Of a DNA stretch of 64,000 nt, positions 43,915-51,908 are shown piece by piece. How positions within the stretch are numbered: position 1 is the stretch's first letter; the number at the start of each line of letters is the position of its first letter. Below the pieces are notes generated by a model. It searched no databases. It was not told the origin of the DNA and saw only the letters and a list, made by a program, of their open reading frames with translations. Origin of the DNA: Faecalicatena orotica (lineage in GTDB: Bacteria > Bacillota > Clostridia > Lachnospirales > Lachnospiraceae); assembly GCF_003149245.1 (NCBI RefSeq), contig NZ_QGDL01000001.1:771089-835088 (forward strand), written 5' to 3'. The translations under genes and the position numbers were made by a program.

Positions 43915-44840
43915 TATATTTCCCCTGCTGTTTCCCGAAACAGTTCTTTTAACGCCTCCTTATATGCTTCTTCGTCCTTCAGATAGCTCATGCAGTGATC
44001 CGCCCCTTCCACAAGAAGCAGCTTTTTCTGAGCCGTACATGCCTCATAATTACGCACTGTCATCTCATATGGCACGAAAGTGTCTGCTTTTCCGTGGATA
44101 AACAGAACCGGTACCCTGCAGTGTCCCATCGCCTCCAGTGTACTGTATTCCTTCAGGCCATATCCTGCCCTTCTTTTAAACAGCCAGTTCAGCTGATCCA
44201 TAACTGGATGTTCCGTGAGTTTGAAGTTCAGCTTACCGAACCGGTATACCATCTCATAGGGAGATGTGAATCCGCAGTCAGCTATGACACCTTTTACATC
44301 CCCGGGAAGTTCCTCCCCCGCTGCCATGAGCACTGTTGCGGCCCCCATTGACACCCCATACAGGTAGACCGGGAGTCCGCCCTGATTCCGCTTAATCAGC
44401 CAGTCCATCCATGCATGGCAGTCCTCCCTTTCCAGAACACCGAATCCCATATATCTGCCTTCACTTTCCCCCTGCGCTCTCTGGTCCACGAGAAGAAGAC
44501 TCGTCCCCTCATCATAAAGCCACCTGATGCAGGGCCCGAAATCATGTCCCCAGGACCCCCTCCACCCATGAAACAGGGCAGCAATCCGTTTTGGGTTCTC
44601 AGCTTCCAGATAATATCCTTTCAGCTTCAGTCCGTCCCTGCTTTCGATCACTGCTTTTTCAGGGTTCATCCCTTCCATCCAGCAGACGCCCTCAGTACGC
44701 TTTGACTCCGGCTCTTTCTTCTTCCTTAGGAATATACAGCGCCGCCCTGCTGCCATATTAAAGAAGGCACCGACCGCCAGCACGTCAGCCGCTCCCAGTA
44801 CCCCTGCCATAATTGAAAGCCCTTTCCACACACGTTTCAT
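43914..44840 (-). CDS. alpha/beta hydrolase with N-terminal membrane anchor
   Basis: A 308-residue hydrolase of the serine aminopeptidase/acyl-esterase type. A hydrophobic N-terminal segment (about 8-28) anchors it. Catalytic features are visible: oxyanion-loop HGWRGSWGH, nucleophile elbow GVSMGAA, Asp in HGKADTFVP and His in EGADHCMSYL. ADCGFTSPYE is the typical cap start. Substrate cannot be read from the sequence. It stands alone with its own terminator; a separate short plus-strand transcript may start divergently from it. Confidence 0.88.
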   Translation of the reverse strand: MKRVWKGLSIMAGVLGAADVLAVGAFFNMAAGRRCIFLRKKKEPESKRTEGVCWMEGMNPEKAVIESRDGLKLKGYYLEAENPKRIAALFHGWRGSWGHDFGPCIRWLYDEGTSLLLVDQRAQGESEGRYMGFGVLEREDCHAWMDWLIKRNQGGLPVYLYGVSMGAATVLMAAGEELPGDVKGVIADCGFTSPYEMVYRFGKLNFKLTEHPVMDQLNWLFKRRAGYGLKEYSTLEAMGHCRVPVLFIHGKADTFVPYEMTVRNYEACTAQKKLLLVEGADHCMSYLKDEEAYKEALKELFRETAGEI

Positions 44841-44911
44841 ATTACTGCCATCCCTTTCTTCACAATTTATTATATATATGTTTACAATTCATTCAAATTT
44901 GTATCACAGTT

Positions 44912-45017
44912 TTTACACAAGTAAATCTTATACTATAATTGTTCAAAAGATAAGAACACTTTTTCATAAACTTTTTCCCCCTTAGAGTCACACACGGTGT
45001 GGCTCTTTCCTTTTGTA
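44912..45017 (+). ncRNA. possible short terminated transcript or attenuated leader
   Basis: TTTACA (44912-44917), a 16-base spacer and TATAAT (44934-44939) form a promoter. About 40 bases downstream a 10-bp stem (44984-44993 with 44997-45006, one G-U pair) is followed by TTCCTTTTG. The product would be about 65 nt. It could be a small RNA or an attenuated leader of the 100-residue protein gene at 45120. Confidence 0.35.
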
Positions 45018-45073
45018 TATCACACATATATCTCCTAAAAGTCTTAAAATGTTTTTCCAATTTAAAATTTATG

Positions 45074-45080
45074 CTATAAT
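45074..45080 (+). promoter_or_regulatory. extended -10 box upstream of the 100-aa protein gene
   Basis: A perfect TATAAT preceded by an ATGC context, 40 bases before the start codon. The -35 region (TTTTTC) is poor, so this depends on the extended -10. Confidence 0.4.
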
Positions 45081-45119
45081 GTTCACGTTACTATATACTT
45101 CGGAAGGAGGAATTAACCC

Positions 45120-45422
45120 ATGATTGATAAAAAGCTGATCCCCGTCCCGGGTTTGAAAAAGGAGCCCTTCTCCGGCTGTCACAAAGGCATGAGATACTAT
45201 TTTGAAGCCGCCGCTGATAAAGAGACCTTTCTTGTCACGGTCTATCCCGAGCCCTGGTCCTTTGACAAGACACCGGATGAAAATAAAGAGCATGCATCTT
45301 TCCCGATGTCAGATGAGGGAATGGATTCTGCAATCCAGTGGCTCCATGAGATGTACGAAAAGAAGAAAGACTTCTGGCAGGACTCTGTCAGCAACAGTAT
45401 GCATATTGTATATAAAAAATAA
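45120..45422 (+). CDS. 100-residue conserved protein of unknown function
   Basis: A small soluble acidic/basic mixed protein: IPVPGLKKEPFSGCHKGMRYYFEA at the start, beta-rich middle (FLVTVYPEPWSFD) and a helical tail (AIQWLHEMYEKKKDFW). The ATG has GGAAGGAGG 8 bases upstream. I have seen similar short proteins in clostridial genomes labelled as acetyltransferase-like, but I see no acetyl-CoA motif here and would not assign that. It is followed by a long palindrome and a convergent small gene. Confidence 0.75.
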   Translation: MIDKKLIPVPGLKKEPFSGCHKGMRYYFEAAADKETFLVTVYPEPWSFDKTPDENKEHASFPMSDEGMDSAIQWLHEMYEKKKDFWQDSVSNSMHIVYKK

Positions 45423-45426
45423 GAAG

Positions 45427-45520
45427 CTGCTGAAAATGTAAACTCTGTACAGGCTTTTCCTGCCCCGGCCTCTGGTCCGGGCAATCTCCTGACAGATTTT
45501 CACATTTTACGGCAGCCTAT
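45427..45520. repeat. long imperfect palindrome between convergent small genes
   Basis: GCTGCTGAAAATGT near 45428 pairs with ACATTTTACGGCAGC near 45518; inside, CTGTACAGG pairs with CCTGACAG and GCCCCGG with CCGGGC. The two arms match at about three positions in four over 40 bases. It is followed on the plus strand by TATTTTTATC. It may be a bidirectional terminator, although it is longer than usual. Confidence 0.55.
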
Positions 45521-45532
45521 TTTTATCACTGA

Positions 45533-45763
45533 TTATTCATCGAATTCCAATATTACACATTTCCCCATGAGGCTGGACTGAATATCCACTACGGTTCCCC
45601 GGGTTGTTTTCAGCCTTTCACGGTTCGGATAATTCCCGCTCATGGCAATCGCATGTTCTATCGTGTAGTAATAGGAACTGGGAAGTTTCCCTTCGATCAC
45701 ATTCACCTGATCTCCGATCTTCACTAACCCATCCCTGTCCATCGTAAATTCCATTCTTCTCAT
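45533..45763 (-). CDS. 76-residue conserved small protein
   Basis: A short soluble beta-rich protein: MRRMEFTMDRDGLVKIGDQVNVIEGKLP, then ERLKTTRGTVVDIQSSLMGKCVILEFDE. This looks like a small SH3-like barrel. ATG 45763 has GGAGTGGAG upstream; the frame runs 12 codons further up without a better site. Function unknown; similar small proteins occur in gut clostridia. It converges on the 100-residue gene. Confidence 0.65.
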   Translation of the reverse strand: MRRMEFTMDRDGLVKIGDQVNVIEGKLPSSYYYTIEHAIAMSGNYPNRERLKTTRGTVVDIQSSLMGKCVILEFDE

Positions 45764-45799
45764 AAATCTCCACTCCTGCTGTTTTATCTCGTCATACAT

Positions 45800-46330
45800 A
45801 ATGCATTCTTCGCCGCAAATATGATAAAAGAATTATACCCCTTTCCCTGACTGGATTCAATTATCTCTATTCCTCTTTTTCACCTTTTATAAATATCTTA
45901 TATTAAATTAATAAATATTTCCATTTCTCGTCACAATGCATTCACAATTGGTTGTTATTCTATATACATGAAAAACAGAAGACGATGGCTGCACTTGCAG
46001 CGTGCATCTGCGGCCATTGGACTTCGCCTAAAACTTACAATTAACAATTTCAGATAGATTTTCCCTTTTCTCTGGGCTGCTGCATGTATGACATGTCAGC
46101 AGTCCTTTCCTTTTCCTGCCCCAGCCTATTTTATCTGGGATAAGTTCCCTGACTGTTTTTCGCCCCCGCTTATTTAGTACTTTTTCACAATTTCTCTCTT
46201 CTTTTTTGGTCATCCACTATAATTTTCACAACTAATTTTCAATTTAGCATTGCATTTTCCCGGCAAATAGTGTATGGTAATTATAGGTTCCAAACGAATT
46301 TTTAGATAAACTAAATAATTTTTAGGTCGT
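45800..46330. other. 530-bp intergenic stretch upstream of the purine riboswitch
   Basis: A/T-rich, with a small GC-rich hairpin near 45985-46020 (ATGGC...GCCAT). A 61-codon minus-strand frame at 46028-46213 lacks a ribosome-binding site. A weak promoter for the permease (TTGCAT near 46252, TATGGT about 17 bases later) is possible. I see no convincing gene. Confidence 0.5.
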
Positions 46331-46397
46331 AAATTTATATATGCCCATAATTGGTTGGGCGTCTCTACCAGCTACCGTAATAGCTGTCTATAAATTT
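46331..46397 (+). promoter_or_regulatory. guanine-class purine riboswitch aptamer
   Basis: P1 is AAATTTATA (46331-46339) with TATAAATTT (46389-46397). P2 is GCCCA...TGGGC, J2/3 is GTCTCTACC (46361-46369), and P3 is AGCT...AGCT with an ACCGTAA loop; the P2 and P3 loops have the TAATTGG and CCGTAA bases needed for the loop-loop contact. The specificity base immediately before the P1 3' strand is C46388, which pairs with guanine rather than adenine. It leads the NCS2 purine permease gene. Confidence 0.85.
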
Positions 46398-46448
46398 CCC
46401 GTATGGATCATGGTGCAGGGAAATATAGACGAGTCCGGTAGTTTTTTT
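46372..46448 (+). terminator. riboswitch terminator overlapping the aptamer
   Basis: CTACCG (46372-46377) pairs with CGGTAG (46436-46441), and 46386-46400 pairs with 46418-46430 (GTCTAT..TTTCCC / GGGAAATATAGAC), followed by TTTTTTT (46442-46448). The 5' arm uses the aptamer's P3 and the 3' strand of P1, so aptamer and terminator cannot form together. Confidence 0.65.
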
Positions 46449-46730
46449 GTATCCAGATATTTCCTATCATCTCATCCATTTAGAATCATCGTACCTGTTC
46501 TGCTTCAGGAACAGTTACATACGGCATCAGATACAACAGCAGCCAACAGCCAGAATTCAGGAAAAAGGAGGTGTGTAAAACATAAGTTTCTCTCGAGAAA
46601 CTCACGCCTGCGTCAGGCGCAGGACGGCATCTGCCATAACAGGCATGCTTTGACTGCTTAGAATATCAACCTAGAAAAAATGATTAGCTCACAGGGAAGA
46701 TTTCCCGGGGAGTGGAGGTAGGAGGGAATT
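46449..46730 (+). other. remaining permease leader with palindromic repeat
   Basis: About 280 bases between the riboswitch U-tract and the permease start. It contains an AGTTTCTC/GAGAAACT hairpin (46585-46602) followed by GCCTGCGTCAGGC, related to a copy at 62082. There is no convincing ORF with a ribosome-binding site. Confidence 0.5.
46585..46625. repeat. palindromic repeat, copy A
   Basis: A perfect 9-bp stem GTTTCTC-type hairpin followed by an ACGCCTGCG/AGGCGCAGG GC-rich part. Its arrangement matches the repeat at 62082-62118 (GTTTCGC/GCGAAAC then CGCGCCTGCGGCGG). Confidence 0.45.
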
Positions 46731-48104
46731 ATGAATTTAGACAAAATATTTCATCTAAAAGAAAATCACACAGACGTTAAAACAGAGATTCTGGCGGGTA
46801 TTACGACATTTATGACAATGGCTTACATCCTGGCCGTCAACCCTAACATTCTGGCTGAATCGGGAATGGACCGGGGGGCTGTATTTACGGCAACCGCCCT
46901 GGCAGCCTTTATCGCGACCTGCCTGATGGCCATCCTGTCCAATTACCCATTTGTTCTGGCTCCCGGTATGGGACTGAACGCTTACTTTACATACACGGTA
47001 GTCATGGGTATGGGATATGACTGGCAGATGGCTCTGAGTGCAGTATTCATTGAAGGTATTATTTTTATTGTTCTGTCACTGACCAATGTCCGTGAAGCCA
47101 TCTTCAATGCGATTCCTATGAACCTGAAACATGCTGTTTCTGTAGGTATCGGATTATTTATCGCATTCATCGGACTTCAGAATGCCAAGATCGTTGTAGA
47201 TTCCTCTACACTGGTTGGCGTATTCTCCTTTAAGAGTTCCATCGAGAACGGAACATTCAACACAGAAGGGATTACGGTGCTGCTGGCACTTGTCGGACTT
47301 CTGATCACTGCCATCCTTCTTGTAAAGAAGGTAAAAGGCAATATCCTGTGGGGAATCCTGATCACCTGGCTGCTCGGCATCGTCTGTCAGCTCGTCGGAA
47401 TATACAAACCGACACCAGAGGCCGGATGGTTCAGCCTGCTCCCTGATTTTTCAGCAGGTATTTCTGTCCCGAGTCTTGCGCCGACATTCATGCACATGGA
47501 TTTCTCAAAGGTATTTACACTGGACTTCGTAATCATCATGTTTGCATTCCTGTTTGTAGATATGTTCGATACGCTTGGAACCCTCATTGGTGTTGCATCC
47601 AAGGCTGATATGCTTGACAAAGACGGGAAGCTCCCGAGAATCAAGGGCGCCCTTATGGCAGACGCTGTCGGAACATCTGTTGGTGCCGCACTCGGAACAT
47701 CTACGACAACTACATTTGTGGAAAGTGCATCCGGAGTATCTGAAGGCGGACGTACAGGACTGACAAGTATCACTGCTGCACTGCTCTTTGGACTGTCCCT
47801 GTTCCTGTCACCGATCTTCCTTGCAATCCCGTCGTTCGCAACTGCACCGGCGCTGATTATCGTAGGATTCCTGATGCTGACATCCATCGTTAAGATTGAC
47901 TTTGAAGATTACACAGAGACCATCCCGGCATTCATCTGTATCATTGCAATGCCGTTTATGTACAGCATTTCCGAAGGCATCTCATTCGGAGTTATCTCTT
48001 ATGTAGTCATCAATCTTGTAACAGGAAAGGCAAAAGAGAAAAAGATTAGTTTACTTATGTATATACTGGCCATATTGTTCGTTTTGAAATATGTGCTGAT
48101 TTAA
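46731..48104 (+). CDS. NCS2-family guanine/hypoxanthine permease
   Basis: A 457-residue membrane protein with about 12-14 helices of the AzgA/PbuG branch of NCS2 purine permeases. The diagnostic GITTFMTMAYILAVNPNIL lies near the start, with LAPGMGLNAYFTY, MFDTLGTLIGVASKADMLD and GTSTTTTFVESASGVSEGGRTGL further on. It imports guanine or hypoxanthine with protons. The ATG follows GGAGGG by 5 bases. Expression is governed by the guanine-class riboswitch about 330 bases upstream. It fits with the purine-degrading xanthine dehydrogenase cluster at the window end, though the genes are not adjacent. Confidence 0.93.
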   Translation: MNLDKIFHLKENHTDVKTEILAGITTFMTMAYILAVNPNILAESGMDRGAVFTATALAAFIATCLMAILSNYPFVLAPGMGLNAYFTYTVVMGMGYDWQMALSAVFIEGIIFIVLSLTNVREAIFNAIPMNLKHAVSVGIGLFIAFIGLQNAKIVVDSSTLVGVFSFKSSIENGTFNTEGITVLLALVGLLITAILLVKKVKGNILWGILITWLLGIVCQLVGIYKPTPEAGWFSLLPDFSAGISVPSLAPTFMHMDFSKVFTLDFVIIMFAFLFVDMFDTLGTLIGVASKADMLDKDGKLPRIKGALMADAVGTSVGAALGTSTTTTFVESASGVSEGGRTGLTSITAALLFGLSLFLSPIFLAIPSFATAPALIIVGFLMLTSIVKIDFEDYTETIPAFICIIAMPFMYSISEGISFGVISYVVINLVTGKAKEKKISLLMYILAILFVLKYVLI

Positions 48105-48110
48105 AAACGC

Positions 48111-48155
48111 AAAAAAGACGGGAAATGTTTTGGCTGACATTTCCCGTCTTTTTTT
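48111..48155. terminator. bidirectional terminator between permease and DUF975 genes
   Basis: A perfect 18-bp inverted repeat (AAAAAAGACGGGAAATGT arm, 48111-48128) around an 8-base loop, followed by TTTTTTT on plus; the minus strand also ends in a T tract. It serves both convergent genes. Confidence 0.9.
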
Positions 48156-48161
48156 GTCCGT

Positions 48162-48869
48162 TTATCTGATATATCCGTTCTGATATGCCATTGCACGATT
48201 AAATGAATATAATTCCGCAAATGTGGCCTGACGGTATGGTTCTGCATAGAAGACACCGACAATCCCGCCTGTCATGACTGTGAGGATGCCCCAGCCGATA
48301 AAGGACAAATCCAGTACAAATGCCTCCCACTTCTGCCCCATCATCATCTTATTACTGATGAGGAAGGCTTCTTCTCTCGGCATTCCCGGATTCTCCGCAA
48401 TGATGTATGGCACCATGAGATATTCATAGTGTTTTATGATACCCGGTACTATGAATAAGAGCGACCACAGGGCGGTAAACAAGTCTCTGAGGAACATAAT
48501 CAGAACGATATTACCATAATTTCCCGACTTGAATCCGTAAGCAAGGGTTCCTGCCGTAACCGGTTCGGTCTGGTTCAGTACAAAGAAGCGGCAGCCTCCT
48601 GCAATCAGTACATTTCCGACAAATACATCAAAAACGACCATCCCTACTCCGAGAACACCTGCCGCAGCTATGACTGTGGCATAGATCAGAGAAGATTCAG
48701 AGAAATAGCCTCCCCCGTAAAAGGAATGGCGTCCGCGCGCGCCATTGGAACCTGATGCATAAAATATTGTTGTTATGATTGACATGACCAGCGCTACGGC
48801 AACAGCTGACCAGTAATTTCTCCGGAACGCCTGTTTGGCCCTCATTTTTAGGCTCATTCGATTCCACAT
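48162..48869 (-). CDS. DUF975-family membrane protein
   Basis: A 235-residue integral membrane protein. The N-terminal signature SLKMRAKQAFRRNYWSAVAVALVMS and the DLFTALWSLLFIVPGIIKHYEYLMVPYIIAENP helix pair match DUF975. About five to six helices. ATG 48869 has AGGAGGG upstream; the frame opens 10 codons earlier without a site. Function of the family is unknown; it may be a small-molecule or lipid-related membrane protein. Confidence 0.88.
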   Translation of the reverse strand: MWNRMSLKMRAKQAFRRNYWSAVAVALVMSIITTIFYASGSNGARGRHSFYGGGYFSESSLIYATVIAAAGVLGVGMVVFDVFVGNVLIAGGCRFFVLNQTEPVTAGTLAYGFKSGNYGNIVLIMFLRDLFTALWSLLFIVPGIIKHYEYLMVPYIIAENPGMPREEAFLISNKMMMGQKWEAFVLDLSFIGWGILTVMTGGIVGVFYAEPYRQATFAELYSFNRAMAYQNGYIR

Positions 48870-48979
48870 AATAATATCACCCTCCTGTATAATGAGCATT
48901 CTTAACTTAAGTCTTTTTCATTATACTCTGCGCGGAGATTAAAATCCACCATAATATTCTTAATTCGGTAGAGGCTGAT

Positions 48980-49139
48980 ATCTTGTGGTTACTGTTCACA
49001 CCGTGCCGTGCACCCTGCTGCACGGCATCGGGCCAATAAAGTGATGGTCTCAGGGCATCTGCTTCTCGCCGAAGGCGACTTGAAATAAGCAGATGCCGTT
49101 ACTGTGCACGCCCGCAGGGTGTGAACAGTAACATCTTGT
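48980..49139. mobile_element. MITE-like element with terminal inverted repeats and 7-bp target duplication
   Basis: A 146-bp element (48987-49132) ends in perfect 15-bp inverted repeats (GTTACTGTTCACACC at 48988-49002; reverse complement at 49118-49132). It is flanked on both sides by ATCTTGT (48980-48986 and 49133-49139), a target-site duplication. Inside are two strong hairpins (TGCCGTGCA/TGCACGGCA and GGCATCTGCTT/AGCAGATGCC). It encodes no protein, so a transposase elsewhere must move it. It lies between the DUF975 and GltA-like genes. A shorter related hairpin is at 30720-30769. Confidence 0.75.
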
Positions 49140-49152
49140 AGGTCAATATACC

Positions 49153-50379
49153 TTAAGAGGAAATCCCCCTCATATACAGGTCCATCGACTCTGCCACTGT
49201 TTTGGAGTGGGCGACTGCCTCAACGACGGTCCGTGCCCCGTTTACAACATCCCCGCTTGCAAAAATCTCCGGCCTTGAGGTCCGGCCTTTTTCATCGGCC
49301 AGCAGTAAACCACGAGGGTTTGCTTCCAGGCCTTTAGTCGTATTCACCAGCTGGTTCCGTGGTCCCTGGCTGATTGAGATGATGACACTGTCAGCGTGGT
49401 ACAGTCTTTCTGTACCGGGAATCTGTTCCACCGTACCGTCCTCATTTTCTCTCGCATCGGCAAAAATGACCCCTTCATCGGTGATTTCGAGCGGAATTTT
49501 CAGATATATGAATTCTACGCCCTCTAAAACCGCATAATCGAATTCATGCCGGCTTGCTGCCACCGTGGATTCCCGTGAAAAACACTGAAGCTCCCTGACT
49601 CCTTTCCTCAGCGCTGTTCTGGCTACGTCCATCGCCGCATTTCCTGCCCCGATTACGATAACCTTCTCCCCAAGGTGAAAACTGTCCGGATTGTTCAGGT
49701 AATTGATCCCGTAGTGCACGTGGCCCAGCGTCTCGCCTTTTATATGCAGGGCATTCGGGCGCCACACACCGGTGCCGATAAAGATGGAACGGTAGCCGTC
49801 TCTTAAAAGGTCGTCAATCGTGATGGCACCTCCGATCGTTGTATTCGGCCTGACTTTGATTCCCTTCAGGAGCAGGTGCCGATACTCAAAGTCATCTAGT
49901 ATACTTTTCGGCAGGCGGAACTCCGGTATTCCGTAACGGAGCACCCCGCCGATTTTATCTTTGCTTTCGAATATGGTTACCTGATAGCCTTTTCTGGCAA
50001 GGAGTACGGCTATGGTAAGCCCAGCCGGGCCGGAGCCGATAATGGCTGTACGCATCCCATTGGACGGTGCCGGGCCTTTTACCATTTTAGAACTGTACGT
50101 GCCGGAGATATAGTTTTCAATCGTAGAAAAATGTACCGGTGCACCTTTCCTTGCGAGTACGCAGTGTCCCTCGCATTGTTTCTCATGATTGCAGATCAGA
50201 CTGCATACCGTGGTCAGAGGGTTGTTCTCAAACAGCTTCCAGCCCGCCTCATCCAGATGGCCGTCCAGCATCAGCCGGATGACTTCCGGTATCGGAGTGC
50301 CGATGGGACATCCTTTCTGGCACTGCGGATTTTTGCAGTTCAGGCAGCGGTTCGCCTCATCAAGTACATGTGCCGCCAT
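49153..50379 (-). CDS. GltA-like NAD(P)H-dependent FAD oxidoreductase (glutamate synthase small-subunit type)
   Basis: A 408-residue flavoprotein. An N-terminal 4Fe-4S segment has CLNCKNPQCQKGCPIGTPIPE and a later CSLICNHEKQCEGHC set, followed by the FAD motif GSGPAGLTIAVLLARKGYQV and the NAD(P)H motif VIGAGNAAMDVARTALRKG. The end FASGDVVNGARTVVEAVAHSK is conserved. It matches GltA/homotetrameric glutamate synthase-like proteins and NADH-dependent ferredoxin:NADP oxidoreductase relatives, so either a glutamate synthase small subunit without its large subunit or a stand-alone electron carrier. It is slightly short (usual about 460). ATG 50379 has AGGAGG upstream. Confidence 0.85.
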   Translation of the reverse strand: MAAHVLDEANRCLNCKNPQCQKGCPIGTPIPEVIRLMLDGHLDEAGWKLFENNPLTTVCSLICNHEKQCEGHCVLARKGAPVHFSTIENYISGTYSSKMVKGPAPSNGMRTAIIGSGPAGLTIAVLLARKGYQVTIFESKDKIGGVLRYGIPEFRLPKSILDDFEYRHLLLKGIKVRPNTTIGGAITIDDLLRDGYRSIFIGTGVWRPNALHIKGETLGHVHYGINYLNNPDSFHLGEKVIVIGAGNAAMDVARTALRKGVRELQCFSRESTVAASRHEFDYAVLEGVEFIYLKIPLEITDEGVIFADARENEDGTVEQIPGTERLYHADSVIISISQGPRNQLVNTTKGLEANPRGLLLADEKGRTSRPEIFASGDVVNGARTVVEAVAHSKTVAESMDLYMRGISS

Positions 50380-50469
50380 AGTATATTTCCTCCTTCACTT
50401 TTGATATCTCTACCATACTAAATTTTCCGTGAAAGCATTATAAAAATTTTTATTGATTCTAGTACAATT

Positions 50470-51879
50470 TTATGCCTGATTCTTTCCCTCTCTCTTTGCC
50501 CTGAGGAATTCAACGTTGGCTTCTACTTTCTTCTTTGTCAGCGGATATACAAAGATCAGCATTAAGGCAACACAGATAAACAGGATTCCCGGGACAATCG
50601 TTGCCAGCTTATAAAGGCCGCTTAATACTTCTGCCGTCTGGGTTTTTGCAGCAGATGCATAACCAATGATACCAAGCGCATACCCGCCGAGTCCCCCTGC
50701 GAGTGCCTGCCCTACTTTTCTTGCAAAAGAATAAACCGCATAGACCGTTCCATCCTCTCTTTTACCGCTCTTTACTTCCACATCATCGATGACGTCAATA
50801 ATGTTTGCCCAGATAATCAGGTTAAAGTAGTTGACCCCGAGGTAGCCAACTGCTGCCGCAATAGCAAATACCCATACGTTTTTTACATTCAGGAAGCCAA
50901 GTGCAAGGAAAACCGCCCCTGTAAAAATGGTTGCAACGGCCGCTGATTCTTTTTTCCCGTATTTCTTAACAACGACTCCTGTAATTGTCGCCATGAGCAG
51001 GGAGCATACCATCGTGATCATATTGTAAACAGAAAGTGCCTTTATGTTACTAAAATAATCCGCATAGAGATAGGTGTTGACGCTGGAAAGCATCAGCGAA
51101 CTCAGCAGGAGGAAAATGGCTGCGCCTATAATCCCAAGCAGCGCCCTGTTGGAGAAAATCGCTCCAAATGTCTTTGCCAGGGAGATTTTCTCCGCATTCG
51201 GGTCCGGCTGGATCTTGATACGCTCTGTCGTACACTTGTAGCAGATGATGTAGCAGATAATCGCGCATACTGAGAAGATTCCTGCAACTACCGGGAAAAT
51301 TTTCCCGTCATTCCGGATAACCTGGTTGCCGGCTGCATCAGTCATATAGATGATCATCGGACCGCCCACACCGATAACAAGCTGTGCCAGTGTTGCACCG
51401 ATACTTCTGAATGTAGAAAGTGCGGTACGCTCTTCCGGGACATCTGTGATCGCAGATGCCATAGAACCATATGGTATATTGATCCCGGTATAGCAGATAC
51501 TGCCCCACAGGATGTATGTAGCATACATATAGATCATCTTTACAGTCATGGAAGCGTCTGCCAGAGATGACTGGTACATCAGGAAGCTGGCAATTGCCAC
51601 CGGACCTGCCATGATCCGGATCCAGCGCCTGAATTTCCCGTCTTTTCCCGGCTTGCATGTATCCACGATTCTGCCCATTGTTACATCCGTGAATGCATCC
51701 ACAAACCTAGCCACAAGGAATAATGTCCCCACGGCCGCCCCGCTGATACCCAGCACCTTCATGTAAAATACCATGAGAAAAGTACTGGAAAATATAAATG
51801 TGAAATCATTTCCGAAATCACCGAACATATAGCCGATTTTATCTTTCAGCCCAAATGGCTTTACTGCTTTTTCATTCAT
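50470..51879 (-). CDS. GPH-family sugar:cation symporter (MFS)
   Basis: A 469-residue transporter with about 12 helices of the glycoside-pentoside-hexuronide:cation symporter family. The motif KDKIGYMFGDFGNDFTFIFSSTFLMVFY near the start and VDAFTDVTMGRIVDTCKPGKDGKFRRWI after helix 2 are diagnostic, as is the WANIIDVIDDVEVKSGKREDGTVYAVYSF stretch later. It would import a disaccharide or glycoside. ATG 51879 has GGAGGGAAAGAAG upstream; the frame runs 16 codons further up and overlaps the GH3 gene. It follows the GH3 hexosaminidase-like gene, so it may import the enzyme's substrate. Confidence 0.92.
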   Translation of the reverse strand: MNEKAVKPFGLKDKIGYMFGDFGNDFTFIFSSTFLMVFYMKVLGISGAAVGTLFLVARFVDAFTDVTMGRIVDTCKPGKDGKFRRWIRIMAGPVAIASFLMYQSSLADASMTVKMIYMYATYILWGSICYTGINIPYGSMASAITDVPEERTALSTFRSIGATLAQLVIGVGGPMIIYMTDAAGNQVIRNDGKIFPVVAGIFSVCAIICYIICYKCTTERIKIQPDPNAEKISLAKTFGAIFSNRALLGIIGAAIFLLLSSLMLSSVNTYLYADYFSNIKALSVYNMITMVCSLLMATITGVVVKKYGKKESAAVATIFTGAVFLALGFLNVKNVWVFAIAAAVGYLGVNYFNLIIWANIIDVIDDVEVKSGKREDGTVYAVYSFARKVGQALAGGLGGYALGIIGYASAAKTQTAEVLSGLYKLATIVPGILFICVALMLIFVYPLTKKKVEANVEFLRAKREGKNQA

Positions 51880-51908
51880 CTTCTTTCCCTCCTGAAATGA
51901 TCCTTGTA

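Noticed and set aside
46028-46213. 61-codon minus-strand ORF upstream of the purine riboswitch
   Set aside because: No ribosome-binding site, and a basic, low-complexity composition. It has no neighbour in its orientation and overlaps nothing recognisable.
47387-47887. 166-codon antisense ORF within the NCS2 permease gene
   Set aside because: Shadow of the permease on the other strand; no start signal, and the permease motifs on the plus strand are decisive.
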